Positions 1 through 9,064 are shown, numbered from the stretch's first letter. The stretch: DNA of 64,000 nt from Rivibacter subsaxonicus (GCF_004217215.1 NZ_SHKP01000007.1:124001-188000); one strand, 5' to 3'. The notes: generated by a model from the sequence alone, not told the origin. Made by a program: numbers and translations.

Positions 1-255
1 GTTCGGCAGGCGCGGCGCGCCGCGGTCGACCGCCTCGTCGGCGATTACCACCGCGACCAGGATGACCAGGCCCATCACCGCGGTGGTAGTGAGAATGGCC
101 ACCTTGGCGGTCGGCGACGCGCCCAAGGCCCCCCCGAAGCCCAGGCCGCCGATGAATACGAGCGGGGCCAGCATCGGCAGGGCAAAGGCCAGCGTGCGCG
201 GGCTCAACCGTCGCGCGACCGCGGCCGGGAAGTCCAGCGCGGTGGAGGCGTTCAT
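1..255 (-). CDS. N-terminal part of a fourth LytS-like membrane protein (cut by window edge)
   Basis: An open frame of 85 codons starts at ATG 255 and runs off the left edge without a stop. It encodes a hydrophobic N-terminus with about three membrane segments. The piece ADEAVDRGAPRL resembles AADAAVDRGWPRL in the degenerate kinase at 1394-2524, so it is probably another member of the same paralogous group. Its start overlaps the stop of the upstream kinase by four bases (ATGA), which implies translational coupling as the last visible gene of the run. The kinase-type C-terminus lies outside the window, so whether it is catalytic cannot be judged. Membership of the kinase family is inference from the N-terminus only. 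Confidence 0.6.
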   Translation of the reverse strand, partial: MNASTALDFPAAVARRLSPRTLAFALPMLAPLVFIGGLGFGGALGASPTAKVAILTTTAVMGLVILVAVVIADEAVDRGAPRLPN

Positions 256-1397
256 GGTGGCGTGGTCCCGGCCAGCGCCGGCAGACGGATCGTCGCCAGC
301 AGGCCGTGCGGCTCGCGCGCGGCGAGCGTGAACTCGGCCGCGCTGCCGAACATCGCGGCCAGGCGGGCGCGGATGTTGGCCAGCCCGGTGCCGCCGCCGG
401 CGGTGTCGTCACCGAAGCCGCGCCCGGTATCGGCCACCTCTAGCCGCAGCTTTCCGCCCTCCAGACGCGCGCCGACCTCGACCCGTCCGCCCTCGCGCTG
501 CGGCGCCAGGCCATGCTTGATCGAGTTCTCGACCAGGGTCAGCAGCATCATCGGCGGCACCTCGAACTGCCGCAGCGCGGGCGCGATGTCGACCGAGTAG
601 GTCAGCCGCCGCCCCATGCGCACCTGCTGCAGCTCAAAATAGGCCTCGAGCAGCTCGGCCTCGCGCGCCAGCGTCGAGTGCTCGTCGCGCATCGACGGCA
701 ATGCGATCTGCAGGTAGTGCGTCAGGCGGTCGAGCATGCGCTCGCCGGCGGCGGCATCGGTCTCGTAGAGGCGCCGCACGTTGGCCAGCGTGTTGAACAG
801 GAAATGCGGCTCGATCTGCGCCTCGAGCGTCTTGAGCCGCGCCTGCAGCGTCTGTTGCTCGAGTGTCGCGCGGTCGGCTTCGGCGGCGCGCATGGCCTCG
901 AGGCTGCGCACTTGGGCGCGGTAGAACTCGCCCGCCGGCACCAGCAGCGCGGCGAGCAGGCCGTAGCGCAGGAACATGCCCCTGAATCCGTACGGCCAGA
1001 GCTCGTCGAGCGAATAGTCGTCGAATGCAACAAGGTAGAGGATGCGGCTCGCGGCCGCGGCGGCCGCGGCCAGCGCCACCGCCGCGACCAGCACCATGAC
1101 GCGCCGCATGCCGGAGTCCGGTCCGAGGCGGCGCACCGGCTCGATGATCGCCAGCATCAGCAGCACGTGCATCAACTGGGCCCAAAAGTCACCCCAGGCC
1201 ATGTCGGCCAACTCATGCAGCGGCGCTACTGCCTCGTCCAGGGAGGATTCCCGCAGGCGGCGGAACAGCACCCACAGGGCCACCACCGCCACCACGAAGC
1301 CCAAAGTCGGCGCCAGGTCGCGGGCGAGGGCGAGCGACCGCTGCCTGGATCTGGCGGCCCAGGAAGCCGCGCTTTCGGTGATGGTGGCGATGGTCAT
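252..1397 (-). CDS. LytS/AlgZ-type sensor histidine kinase
   Basis: A 381-residue membrane histidine kinase. Hydrophobic segments occupy roughly residues 28-45, 75-90, 100-125 and 140-160, followed by a short coiled coil. The His_kinase domain then begins, with QIEPHFLFNTLANVRRL carrying the phospho-acceptor His198. The ATPase part has the N-box LVENSIKHGL (Asn291) and the G-box ADTGRGFGD near 322-330, so it looks catalytically complete. It overlaps the neighbours on both sides by ATGA. Family knowledge: such kinases usually phosphorylate a LytTR response regulator; none is visible here and one may lie beyond the left edge. The signal is unknown. Confidence 0.9.
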   Translation of the reverse strand: MTIATITESAASWAARSRQRSLALARDLAPTLGFVVAVVALWVLFRRLRESSLDEAVAPLHELADMAWGDFWAQLMHVLLMLAIIEPVRRLGPDSGMRRVMVLVAAVALAAAAAAASRILYLVAFDDYSLDELWPYGFRGMFLRYGLLAALLVPAGEFYRAQVRSLEAMRAAEADRATLEQQTLQARLKTLEAQIEPHFLFNTLANVRRLYETDAAAGERMLDRLTHYLQIALPSMRDEHSTLAREAELLEAYFELQQVRMGRRLTYSVDIAPALRQFEVPPMMLLTLVENSIKHGLAPQREGGRVEVGARLEGGKLRLEVADTGRGFGDDTAGGGTGLANIRARLAAMFGSAAEFTLAAREPHGLLATIRLPALAGTTPP

Positions 1398-2524
1398 GCC
1401 GGGGCCTCCAGGGTTGGCGCCGCCAGCGGCTGCTCGCGCGGCAGGCTCAGGCGAACCATGCCGTCGGCCGCACCCTGCTCGACATCGAGCGTGGCCGCCT
1501 CGCCGTGGATCGCGCGCAGCCGATCATGGATCTGAGCGATCACCTGGCCGGCCTCAGCCGATGCGAAGGCAGGCCGACTCGCGCAAAGCTCCAGTACCAG
1601 CCTGCCGTCCGACGCAAAGGCACGCAAGCGCAGCACCCGCTGCTCGGCATTGCCGCCGCCGCCAACCGCGCACTGCACCAGCGGCAGCAGCACCAGCGCC
1701 GGCAGCGCCGCCGCGCGCACCGACGCGTCGACCTCCGACTCGAGCCGCCACGGCCGGTCGTCGCGGCCGACGATGTCGAGCCAGGCAGCGGCGAGCTTGA
1801 GCTCGCGCTCGACGACCGAGCTCGACTCGCGCAGATGCGGCAGCGCCGCCCTCAGGTAGTCGATCAGGTCGTCGATCATCCGGCTGGCCGCGGCGGTGTC
1901 GCGCAGGTACAGCCCACGAATGCGCTCGAGCGTGCCGAACAGGAACACCGGCTCGATCCGCGCCTGCAGCGCCTGCAGTTCCGATTCGAGCGTCACCCGC
2001 TGCGCCAATGCGCGCGCCTGTTCGGCGCGCTGCTGGCGCAGCCGGGCTCGTATCGCGTCGCGGCGGCTGACGTGGACGTAGGTCGCGAGGCCACCGACCA
2101 GGATGCCGATGACCATGATGTCGAGCCGGCGCGACAGACCGAAGAGGAACGACTCGACATCGATCTCCCCCCCACCGGAATACTCGAAACCGAGCGCGGC
2201 GCGCACATGCCACCCGAGCAGCCCGCCCGCCACCGCCGCCCCGACCACCGCGGCCGCATAGGTCCGCAAGCGCGGCCAGCCGCGGTCGACCGCCGCGTCG
2301 GCCGCGACGACGGCCACGCACATCAGAAGCGCCGCCACCGCGGTATGGACGAGGCGCGAAATCTTGGTCGGCAGCGGTGCGTACCAGATGATCTGGTTCA
2401 GGCCAAAGGTGGCGACGCCGACCAACACCGTCAGTAGCACCAGCGTCAGAATGAGCTTTCGCAGGTCGAAGCGCCGCCACGGCGCCTTGGCCAGGCCGGT
2501 TGGCGGCTGCAAGGCGGCATTCAT
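1394..2524 (-). CDS. Degenerate LytS-like kinase paralogue (probable pseudokinase)
   Basis: A 376-residue paralogue of its two neighbours with a similar layout: membrane segments in about residues 22-150, a coiled coil near 155-190, then a His_kinase-like region. The phospho-acceptor motif reads RIEPVFLFGTL, so Val193 replaces the catalytic histidine and Gly197 the usual Asn. The N-box reads LVQCAVGGGG instead of LVENSIKHG, losing the Mg/ATP asparagine, and no DTGxGFG motif is visible. The frame is intact and coupled by ATGA at both ends, so it is an expressed-looking degenerate protein and not a decayed gene. A role as heterodimer partner or modulator of the active kinases is inference. Confidence 0.82.
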   Translation of the reverse strand: MNAALQPPTGLAKAPWRRFDLRKLILTLVLLTVLVGVATFGLNQIIWYAPLPTKISRLVHTAVAALLMCVAVVAADAAVDRGWPRLRTYAAAVVGAAVAGGLLGWHVRAALGFEYSGGGEIDVESFLFGLSRRLDIMVIGILVGGLATYVHVSRRDAIRARLRQQRAEQARALAQRVTLESELQALQARIEPVFLFGTLERIRGLYLRDTAAASRMIDDLIDYLRAALPHLRESSSVVERELKLAAAWLDIVGRDDRPWRLESEVDASVRAAALPALVLLPLVQCAVGGGGNAEQRVLRLRAFASDGRLVLELCASRPAFASAEAGQVIAQIHDRLRAIHGEAATLDVEQGAADGMVRLSLPREQPLAAPTLEAPA

Positions 2525-3636
2525 GAAACGCTGACCGGCAGCTTGATGGTCGCCACCAGGCCGCGTGGCTCGCGGGCCTGCAGCGACAGTTCGCCGCGCG
2601 GGCCGAACATCGCGGCCAGCCGGGCCCGGATGTTGGCCAGCCCGGTGCCGCCGCCGGCCGTGTCGCCGCCGAAGCCGCGGCCGGTGTCGGCCACCTGCAG
2701 CCGCAATCGGGTGCCCTCCAGCCGGGCGCCGACCTCGATCCGGCCACCCTCGCGCATCGGTGCCAGACCATGCTTGATCGCGTTCTCGACCAGCGTCAGC
2801 AGCATCATCGGCGGCACTGCGATCGCGCCGAGTGCGGCCGGAACATTGATGCTGAAGTCGAGCCGGCGCCCCATGCGCACGCGCTGCAACTCAAGGTAGG
2901 CCTCGATCATCCGCGCCTCGCGGTCGAGCGTCGGCGACTCGTCGCGCATCGACGGCAGCGCGAAGCGCAGGTAGTCGATCAGACGCGCCAGCATGGCGTC
3001 ACCGGCGGTCGGGTCGGTGTCGTAGAGCCGGCGCACATTGGCCAGCGTGTTGAACAGGAAGTGCGGCTCGATCTGGGCCTCGAGCGTGCGCAGCCGCGCC
3101 TGCAGCGACGCGCGCTCGAGCGATTCGCGGTCGGCCTCGGCGGCGCGCATCGCTTCGAGGCTGCGGAGCTGCCGTCGGTGGTACTCCGCCACCACCAGCA
3201 GCATCAGGGCCGGCACGGCAAAGCGGATCGCCGTCTGGCTCCAGAGCGGCCAGAACTCCGGGCGCTCTATACCACCTTCGTGCAGCAGAAAGACACATCG
3301 CGCAAGTGCCGCCAGTGCGGCCGCGATGGCCAATGCGGCGCCCAGCGCCAGCCAGCGCCTTCGGCCCTCATCAGGACCCAGCCGCCGTGCCGTCTGGACG
3401 ATCGCCAGCATCGGCAGCGCGAAGTGAATGTGGGACAACAGGTCGCCCCACCAGCCGATCAGGAACTCGTGGCCATCGAACGTGGGCTGGAAGCCGATCC
3501 TCGCGGTCGAACGGAACAGCGCCAACATGCCGACCACCGCGACGACCACGAGCAGCGCGCGCAACTCCTCGCGCGCGATCTGCTGCCAGCGCCCGGTTTG
3601 CCATGCATCCCTGCTGTTGGATCTGCCGTCGACCAT
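2521..3636 (-). CDS. LytS/AlgZ-type sensor histidine kinase, first gene of the run
   Basis: A 371-residue membrane histidine kinase closely similar in its C-terminal half to the product of 252-1397. The motif QIEPHFLFNTLANVRRL carries His192. LVENAIKHGL and VADTGRGFGGD are the N and G boxes, so the catalytic core is complete. The frame is open further upstream to 3729. I chose ATG 3636 because GGAGG lies five bases before it and because a TTGACA-like promoter (3659-3686) falls inside the longer frame. It ends in an ATGA overlap with the degenerate kinase. The N-terminal hydrophobic segments differ from the sister kinase, suggesting a different sensed input (inference). Confidence 0.9.
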   Translation of the reverse strand: MVDGRSNSRDAWQTGRWQQIAREELRALLVVVAVVGMLALFRSTARIGFQPTFDGHEFLIGWWGDLLSHIHFALPMLAIVQTARRLGPDEGRRRWLALGAALAIAAALAALARCVFLLHEGGIERPEFWPLWSQTAIRFAVPALMLLVVAEYHRRQLRSLEAMRAAEADRESLERASLQARLRTLEAQIEPHFLFNTLANVRRLYDTDPTAGDAMLARLIDYLRFALPSMRDESPTLDREARMIEAYLELQRVRMGRRLDFSINVPAALGAIAVPPMMLLTLVENAIKHGLAPMREGGRIEVGARLEGTRLRLQVADTGRGFGGDTAGGGTGLANIRARLAAMFGPRGELSLQAREPRGLVATIKLPVSVS

Positions 3637-3956
3637 GCCGGCCTCCACGCTGCGCACGATCATGCTGAGTCGGGATGCGCTGTCAACGCCGCGACCGTGC
3701 GTTCGCCGCGTAGTTCTTCGCCCCCGCACAGCGCATTGATGAAGATGAACCGCGGCCAGCGACCGCGGCGGGCCGGCGGGCGTCGACCTGGGAGGGAGCC
3801 TAGGGAGCGCGTCGGTCGCGGGCGAGGCGCGTGCGACGAGTGGGGGAAAATCGAGTGCGAGTGCCGCCGACGGAGTGACGAGTCCGTCCGCAGTTCATGC
3901 CGCTCGCGTCCTTCGTTCCGTCCATGGCCGAATTTTTGGCCTCGAAGCCGCGGGCC
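3637..3956. other. Intergenic region without a convincing gene
   Basis: About 320 bases lie between the kinase run and ubiX. Apart from the promoter at 3659-3686 and an inverted repeat at the ubiX end, I see no gene. A 65-codon minus frame at 3800-3997 is rich in Arg and Gly, lacks a ribosome binding site and overlaps ubiX, so I consider it chance. Confidence 0.6.
3659..3686 (-). promoter_or_regulatory. Predicted sigma70 promoter of the LytS-like kinase run
   Basis: On the minus strand TTGACA (3686-3681) is followed after 16 bases by CATGAT (3664-3659). The predicted transcript would begin near 3652, giving a leader of about 16 bases that contains the GGAGG site of the gene starting at 3636. 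The perfect -35 is unusual in this GC-rich window. Position supports the chosen start codon. Confidence 0.5.
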
Positions 3957-3981
3957 TCAGAGCCCGGTCCAGGCCCGCGGC
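3947..3981 (-). terminator. GC-rich hairpin over the ubiX stop codon
   Basis: GCCGCGGGCCT (3947-3957) and its exact reverse complement (3971-3981) form an 11 bp stem with a 13-base loop. It spans the TGA of ubiX. There is no U-tract, so it may be a weak or factor-assisted terminator or a 3-prime stabilising structure. Confidence 0.4.
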
Positions 3982-4523
3982 GCTGCGCCGGATACACCGA
4001 GCAGCGCCAGCACCCGCTCGACCGTGTCGTCGACCATCGCCTCGATCGATTCCGGCCGGTGATAGAAGGCCGGCAGCGGCGGGAAGATCACGCCGCCCAT
4101 CTCCGTCACGGCGGTCATGTTGCGCAGGTGCGCCAGGTTGAACGGCGTCTCGCGCACCATCAGCAGCAGGCGGCGCCGCTCCTTGAGCGTGACGTCGGCG
4201 GCGCGCGTGAGCAGGTTGTCGCCGAAGCCGTGGGCAATGGCCGCGAGCGTCTTCATCGAGCAGGGCGCGACGACCATCGCCGCGGCGTCGAAGCTGCCGC
4301 TGGCGATGCAGGCGCCGATGTCGCCCGGCGCGTGGCAGTGGTCGGCCAGCGCCTCGAGCGCCTTGCGGTCGAGGCCTAGTTCATGGTGCACGTTGAGCAC
4401 GCCGGCCGGCGTGGCCACCAGATGGGTCTCGACACCGAGCGCGCGGGCCCGTGCCAGCAGCCGCGTGCCGTAGACGGCGCCCGAGGCGCCGGTGATGCCG
4501 ACGATGAGTCGCTGGCGGTTCAC
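3957..4523 (-). CDS. ubiX: UbiX flavin prenyltransferase
   Basis: A 188-residue protein of the UbiX/Pad1 family, which makes the prenylated FMN cofactor used by UbiD-type decarboxylases, including the one in ubiquinone synthesis. The flavin-binding N-terminus reads [18 protein letters not shown], and [33 protein letters not shown] and [11 protein letters not shown] are the conserved family blocks. The start is GTG 4523: the codons before it belong to grxD in another frame, the length is normal for UbiX, and GTGA makes a four-base overlap with the grxD stop. Last gene of the hemA-prfA-prmC-grxD-ubiX block. Cytoplasmic. Confidence 0.92.
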   Translation of the reverse strand: MNRQRLIVGITGASGAVYGTRLLARARALGVETHLVATPAGVLNVHHELGLDRKALEALADHCHAPGDIGACIASGSFDAAAMVVAPCSMKTLAAIAHGFGDNLLTRAADVTLKERRRLLLMVRETPFNLAHLRNMTAVTEMGGVIFPPLPAFYHRPESIEAMVDDTVERVLALLGVSGAAPRAWTGL

Positions 4524-4834
4524 GCCTTCGCGAACAGCGGCTGCAGTTCGCCCGCCTGGTACATCTCCATCATGATGTCCGAGCCGCCGACGAACTCGCC
4601 GCCGACGTAGAGCTGGGGAATGGTTGGCCAGTTGGCGTAGTCCTTGATGCCCTGGCGGATCTCTTCGTCGTCGAGCACGTTGACCGTCTTGAAGTCGGTC
4701 ACGCCGCAGGCCTTGAGGATCTGCACCGCACGGCCCGAGAAGCCGCACATCGGAAATTGGGCGTTGCCCTTCATGAACAGCACGACCGGGTGGGACTTGA
4801 CCAGCGCGTCAATGCGCTGCTGAACGTCGCTCAT
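4520..4834 (-). CDS. grxD: Monothiol glutaredoxin Grx4 family
   Basis: A 104-residue monothiol glutaredoxin. The active site is CGFS inside [32 protein letters not shown] is the glutathione-binding region. Members of this family bind and deliver [2Fe-2S] clusters and do not act mainly as disulphide reductases. An in-frame ATG 11 codons upstream exists, but ATG 4834 has GGAG at a good distance and gives the standard MSDVQQRI start. It overlaps ubiX by four bases and follows an outer-membrane protein gene after about 100 bases. Confidence 0.93.
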   Translation of the reverse strand: MSDVQQRIDALVKSHPVVLFMKGNAQFPMCGFSGRAVQILKACGVTDFKTVNVLDDEEIRQGIKDYANWPTIPQLYVGGEFVGGSDIMMEMYQAGELQPLFAKA

Positions 4835-4935
4835 CGCGAAACTCCAAATGAAATGCGCGGCCAGCAATGGCCGCGTGACCAGCGTTTATACGTCAGGTGC
4901 AGGCGAGGCGGGTCGCGGCGGCCGAAGCCCCCGCG

Positions 4936-5622
4936 CTAGAAGGCGTAGGACACGCCCAGGTGCAGCATCGGGTTGAGCTGCAGGTCCCGCACCAGATCGC
5001 CCGCGCTCTGCTGGCCGCCGAGCACGTTGCCCAGGCGCACCGCCGAGGCCGGGCTCAGCGACATCATGCCGAGGTCGGCGCTGAAGCCCCAGCCCACGCC
5101 GGTCAGCGGCCGCTTGCCGAACAGCCCGGTGTAGCCGATGCCCACGTAGGGCAGCGCCGCCGAGTCGTTGCCGTCGGGGTCGAGCGGCAGCCCGGTCAGG
5201 CTGTAGCGGTTGTAGTCGCGATGCTCGGCGCTGAGGCCTGGCGCGAGTTGGGTGCCGCCGAGCGCGCCCGACCACAGCGGATTGCGGGTGCCGAGCAGCA
5301 GGCCGCCGGTGGCGCGAAAGCCGCCGCCGCGACTGAAGGCGCTCCGGCTGAAGTAGTAGTCGCCCATCAGGCTGGCACCCAGGAGCCGGTTGGCGCTGTC
5401 GCCGACCGTCCACGGCGCGTCTTCGGGAGCACGGGTGGCGAGACCGAAGCGGCCCTGCCACTGTGGCAAGGGGCTGCCTTCCTGCGCCAGGTCCTGTGGC
5501 TTCCAGCGCAGTCCCTGGTCACCGGCCAGTGCGTCAACGGAGCCGACTGCCAGCCCGACGGCCAGCATGGCTGCGGCCAGCAGCGAGCTGCGGGGAACGG
5601 GGGGCAAGGTCGGCGTCGACAT
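4936..5622 (-). CDS. Probable outer-membrane beta-barrel protein, function unknown
   Basis: A 228-residue protein with a signal peptide (hydrophobic core about residues 14-27, probable cleavage after ALA near 33). The mature part alternates polar and aromatic residues as in beta strands (LMGDYYFSRSAF, FRATGGLLLGTR, LPYVGIGYTGLFG) and ends in VSYAF, the C-terminal aromatic signature recognised by the BAM complex. Start ATG 5622 has AGGAG eight bases upstream. It sits between prmC and grxD, splitting an otherwise compact housekeeping block, with gaps of 133 and 101 bases. I do not recognise the specific family; a small porin-like or structural barrel is the best guess. Confidence 0.75.
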   Translation of the reverse strand: MSTPTLPPVPRSSLLAAAMLAVGLAVGSVDALAGDQGLRWKPQDLAQEGSPLPQWQGRFGLATRAPEDAPWTVGDSANRLLGASLMGDYYFSRSAFSRGGGFRATGGLLLGTRNPLWSGALGGTQLAPGLSAEHRDYNRYSLTGLPLDPDGNDSAALPYVGIGYTGLFGKRPLTGVGWGFSADLGMMSLSPASAVRLGNVLGGQQSAGDLVRDLQLNPMLHLGVSYAF

Positions 5623-5755
5623 GGCAACCACTCCTGCGTCGGCCGGAACACGAAGTGCGCGTCCGGGAGTCGATGCTACGCCGCCTCGGCGCCGCGTGAA
5701 CCACGTGTTTCGAGGCGTGTCGGCCTTGTGGCCGGCCGGCGACAGTCGACCGGCT

Positions 5756-6577
5756 TCAGCCGCCGGGCCAGCGGCCCCCGCTGACGCGTGGGTTGCCGGC
5801 CAGGTCGGCACGGCTGCCGACGGCTTCGAAGCCGGCCGCCCGCAGCAGGGCGCACACGGCCGCGGCCTGGAGATGACCATGCTCCAGCAACAACCAGGCC
5901 TTGGCTTCCAGCCGCGCCGGTGCCTCGACAACGATCGCGCGGATCGAGTCCAGGCCATCTGGTCCGGAAGTGAGCGCCTGCAATGGTTCGAACCGTAGCG
6001 CGTGCAGATGCTCGTCACCCTCTTCGATGTAGGGCGGGTTGCTGAGCACCAGACCGAAGCGGCGACCGGCCAGGGGCTCCCACCAATTGCCCTGCAGCCA
6101 TTCGACCGCCAGGCCGAGGCGCTCGCCGTTGGCGCGCGCCACTGCCAGCGCGGCCGGGCTGGCGTCGACCGCGCAGACCGAGGCCAGAGGCCGAGCCCGC
6201 TTGATCGCCAGCGCGATCGCGCCGCTGCCGGTGCCGAGATCGGCGACCGCAGTCGTGCCGTCGGCCGGCAGCAGTTCCAGCGCCCAGTCGACCAGCGTCT
6301 CGGTGTCCGGGCGGGGAATCAGCACGTCGGGGCCTACCGCCAGCGACAGGCCGTGGAACTCGCGCTCGCCGAGCAGGTAGGCCAGCGGTTCGCCCCCGGC
6401 GCGCCGCGCCAGCAGGGTCTCGATGCGGGCCTGGTCCTCGGTTCCGAGCGGCGCGTCGTCATGCGCGATCAGCCAGGTGCGCGGGCGGCCGGTCACATGT
6501 TCGAGCAGCGCCGTCGCGTCGAGCCGCTCGACGCCCTGCGCGCGCGCCGCCTGCAGCAGCGAGGCGACCGTGGCCAT
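5756..6577 (-). CDS. prmC: PrmC, release factor glutamine methyltransferase
   Basis: A 273-residue SAM-dependent methyltransferase that modifies the Gln of the GGQ motif in release factors. It has an N-terminal helical domain (residues 1-75), then EFHGLSLAVGPDVLIPRPDTE, SAM motif I VADLGTGSGAIALAI and the catalytic SNPPYIEEGDEHL. It starts at ATG 6577, sharing one base with the prfA stop (TGATG), so enzyme and substrate are translationally coupled. Frames continuing upstream belong to prfA. Cytoplasmic. Confidence 0.94.
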   Translation of the reverse strand: MATVASLLQAARAQGVERLDATALLEHVTGRPRTWLIAHDDAPLGTEDQARIETLLARRAGGEPLAYLLGEREFHGLSLAVGPDVLIPRPDTETLVDWALELLPADGTTAVADLGTGSGAIALAIKRARPLASVCAVDASPAALAVARANGERLGLAVEWLQGNWWEPLAGRRFGLVLSNPPYIEEGDEHLHALRFEPLQALTSGPDGLDSIRAIVVEAPARLEAKAWLLLEHGHLQAAAVCALLRAAGFEAVGSRADLAGNPRVSGGRWPGG

Positions 6578-7668
6578 CAGCGGTCGCCGATCTCGAGCTC
6601 GGCCAGTTGCTCGGCCTCGCGCGCCGCGACCAGCGCGTCGATCACCGGCTGCAACTCGCCATTCATGATCGCGCCAAGCTGGTAGAGCGTGAGGTTGATG
6701 CGGTGGTCGGTGAGCCGGCCCTGCGGGAAGTTGTAGGTGCGGATGCGGTCGCTGCGGTCGCCGCTGCCGATCAGGTTCTTGCGCTCGGCCGCCTCGCGCG
6801 CCTGGCGCTCGAGCCGCTCGCGGTCGCGCAGTCGCGCCGCCAGCACCGCCAGCGCCTTGGCCTTGTTGCGATGTTGCGAGCGGTCGTCCTGGCATTCGGC
6901 CACGAGGCCGGTCGGCAGGTGCGTGACGCGCACCGCCGAGTCGGTCTTGTTGATGTGCTGGCCGCCGGCGCCGCTGGCGCGGTAGGTGTCGATGCGCAGA
7001 TCGGCCGGGTTGAGCGTCACTTCTTCTGCCTCGTCCGGCTCGGCCAGGACCGCCACCGTGCAGGCACTGGTGTGGATCCGGCCTTGCGTTTCGGTGGCCG
7101 GCACGCGCTGCACGCGATGGCCGCCCGATTCGAAGCGCAACTGGCCGTAGACGCCGCCGCCCTCGACCCGCAGCACCGCTTCCTTGTAGCCGCCGAGCTC
7201 GCTTTCGCTGGCGCTCATCAGCTCGAGCTTCCAGCCGCGCGCCTCGGCATAGCGGCTGTACATGCGCAGCAGGTCGCCGGCGAACAGCGCCGATTCGTCG
7301 CCGCCGGTGCCGGCGCGGATCTCGAGGAAGGCGTTGCGCGCGTCGTCAGGGTCGCGCGGCAGCAGCAGGCGCTGCAGTTCGGCTTCCAGCCGCTGCAACT
7401 CGGCTTCGGCGGCCGGGATCTCCTCCTGCGCCATCTCGACCAGCTCGGCATCACCGCTGGCCAGCCAGTCGCGTGCGGCGGCCAGGTCGGCCTCGCGCTG
7501 GCGATGGCGCTCGGCGCGCTCGACCAGTCCGGCGACCTCGGTGTGCTCGCGGCTGAGCGCACGAAAGCCGCCGCCGTCCTTCATCACGGCCGGGTCGGCC
7601 AGCAGCGAGTCGAGCTCGGCCAGTCGTTCGCGGTAGCGCTCGAGTTGCTGGCGCAGGGCGGGTTTCAT
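6577..7668 (-). CDS. prfA: Peptide chain release factor 1
   Basis: A 363-residue class I release factor recognising UAA and [17 protein letters not shown] contains the PAT tripeptide that reads the stop codon in RF1, and [18 protein letters not shown] contains the catalytic GGQ. Length matches the family (about 360). It lies 61 bases after hemA and is coupled to prmC by TGATG. The order hemA-prfA-prmC is conserved in many proteobacteria, linking tRNA-Glu use for haem with translation termination only by position. Confidence 0.96.
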   Translation of the reverse strand: MKPALRQQLERYRERLAELDSLLADPAVMKDGGGFRALSREHTEVAGLVERAERHRQREADLAAARDWLASGDAELVEMAQEEIPAAEAELQRLEAELQRLLLPRDPDDARNAFLEIRAGTGGDESALFAGDLLRMYSRYAEARGWKLELMSASESELGGYKEAVLRVEGGGVYGQLRFESGGHRVQRVPATETQGRIHTSACTVAVLAEPDEAEEVTLNPADLRIDTYRASGAGGQHINKTDSAVRVTHLPTGLVAECQDDRSQHRNKAKALAVLAARLRDRERLERQAREAAERKNLIGSGDRSDRIRTYNFPQGRLTDHRINLTLYQLGAIMNGELQPVIDALVAAREAEQLAELEIGDR

Positions 7669-7693
7669 GGGGAAGTGGACAAGTGAAGGTCAC

Positions 7694-7713
7694 GGCCGCG
7701 CAAAGGCGCGGCC
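7694..7713 (-). terminator. Hairpin between hemA and prfA
   Basis: GGCCGCG, a six-base loop and CGCGGCC form a perfect 7 bp stem downstream of hemA on the minus strand. It lacks a U-tract, so it probably attenuates or stabilises rather than fully terminates transcription into prfA. Confidence 0.35.
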
Positions 7714-7729
7714 GAAGCAGGAAGGGTCG

Positions 7730-9058
7730 CTAGCGCTCGCTGCCGACGTCGTCGTCGGCCGCGGAGTTCGGCGTCGAAGCCGGCGGCACGGCGCCGCGCA
7801 GGAACAGCCGCGAGACGGTGCCGGCGAGCTGCTCGCGCCGCACCGGGTCGGCCGCATGCAGCTCGGCATAGGCGCCGTGCAGCAGCTTCTGAGTGAGGCC
7901 GCGCGACAGCGCCTCGAGCACGGCCTCGATGTCCTCGCCGCGCGCGAGCTGGCGGCGGGCGCGCGCGATCTCGATCTCGCGCCAGTTGTCGGCCTGCGCC
8001 TGCACCGCCTGGATCAGCGGCACGCTGGAGCGCTGGCCGAGCCAGTGGACGAAGCTCTGGACCCCGGTCTCGATGATGACCTCGGCCTGCGCCACCGCCG
8101 ACTGGCGCTTCTCGCCTGCGCTCTGGACCAGCGCCGAAAGATCGTCGACGGTGTAGAGATAGACGTCGTCGAGCCGCGCGACCTCGGGCTCGATGTCGCG
8201 TGGCACCGCCAGGTCGACCATGAACATCGGCCGGTGGCGGCGCGCCTTGAGCGCGCGCTCGACCGCGCCGAGGCCGATCAGCGGCAGCGAACTCGCGGTG
8301 CAGGAAATCACCGCGTCGAACTCGTGCAGCCGGCCCGGCAGGTCGGCCAGGCGCATCACCTCGGCGCCGAAGCGCGATGCCAGCTTCTCGCCGCGGTCGA
8401 GCGTGCGGTTGGCAATGACGATCTGCCGGGGCGCGCGCGCCGCAAAGTGCGTGGCGGCCAGTTCGATCATCTCGCCGGCGCCGACGAACAGCACGTTGAT
8501 GTCGCGCAGGTCCTCGAACAGCTGTTCCGCCAGCCGCACCGAGGCGGCGGCCATGCTGATCGAATGGGAGCCGATCTCGGTCGAGCTGCGCACTTCCTTG
8601 GCCACCGAGAAGCTGCGCTGGAAGAGCTGGTGCAAGGTGCTGCCGAGGGTGCCGGCCGAGTCGGCCTCGCGCACCGCCTGCTTCATCTGGCCCAAGATCT
8701 GAGGCTCGCCCAGCACCATCGAGTCGAGCCCGGAGGCGACCCGAAAGGCGTGCCGCGCCGCCTCGCCCTGCTCGAGCACATAGGTGTGGTGGCTCAGCGT
8801 CGTGCTGGCGACCCCGCCGACCTCGGCCAGCCAGTCCAGCGCCGGCCGCACCAGCGCCGGATCGGCCGAGCAGTACAGCTCGGTGCGATTGCAGGTCGAG
8901 ATGATCGCCGCCTCGGGGCCGGCGCCGTTGCCGGCCGCCGCGACACGGCCGCGAAAGGCCTGTAGCGTGGGTGTCAACTGCTCGAGCGAAAACGCGAAAC
9001 GACCGCGCAGGTCGACCGGCGCGGTCGTGTGGTTCAGGCCAAGGGCAAACACGCTCAC
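7730..9058 (-). CDS. hemA: Glutamyl-tRNA reductase
   Basis: A 442-residue enzyme reducing glutamyl-tRNA to glutamate-1-semialdehyde, the first step of C5 haem synthesis. The catalytic region reads [12 protein letters not shown] with the nucleophile Cys56. [17 protein letters not shown] and [17 protein letters not shown] (NADPH site) follow, and the C-terminus carries the dimerisation helices. The start is GTG 9058, giving the canonical [21 protein letters not shown] hexamer ends six bases before the GTG and there is no Shine-Dalgarno site, so the mRNA is probably leaderless. First gene of the prfA-prmC block. Confidence 0.95.
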   Translation of the reverse strand: MSVFALGLNHTTAPVDLRGRFAFSLEQLTPTLQAFRGRVAAAGNGAGPEAAIISTCNRTELYCSADPALVRPALDWLAEVGGVASTTLSHHTYVLEQGEAARHAFRVASGLDSMVLGEPQILGQMKQAVREADSAGTLGSTLHQLFQRSFSVAKEVRSSTEIGSHSISMAAASVRLAEQLFEDLRDINVLFVGAGEMIELAATHFAARAPRQIVIANRTLDRGEKLASRFGAEVMRLADLPGRLHEFDAVISCTASSLPLIGLGAVERALKARRHRPMFMVDLAVPRDIEPEVARLDDVYLYTVDDLSALVQSAGEKRQSAVAQAEVIIETGVQSFVHWLGQRSSVPLIQAVQAQADNWREIEIARARRQLARGEDIEAVLEALSRGLTQKLLHGAYAELHAADPVRREQLAGTVSRLFLRGAVPPASTPNSAADDDVGSER

Positions 9059-9064
9059 GGCGAG

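Noticed and set aside
2521-3729. Longer version of the first kinase starting at 3729
   Set aside because: It would contain the TTGACA promoter-like sequence and lacks a ribosome binding site; ATG 3636 has GGAGG.
3800-3997. 65-codon minus-strand frame upstream of ubiX
   Set aside because: Arg/Gly-rich, no ribosome binding site, overlaps the ubiX end; typical chance frame of GC-rich DNA.
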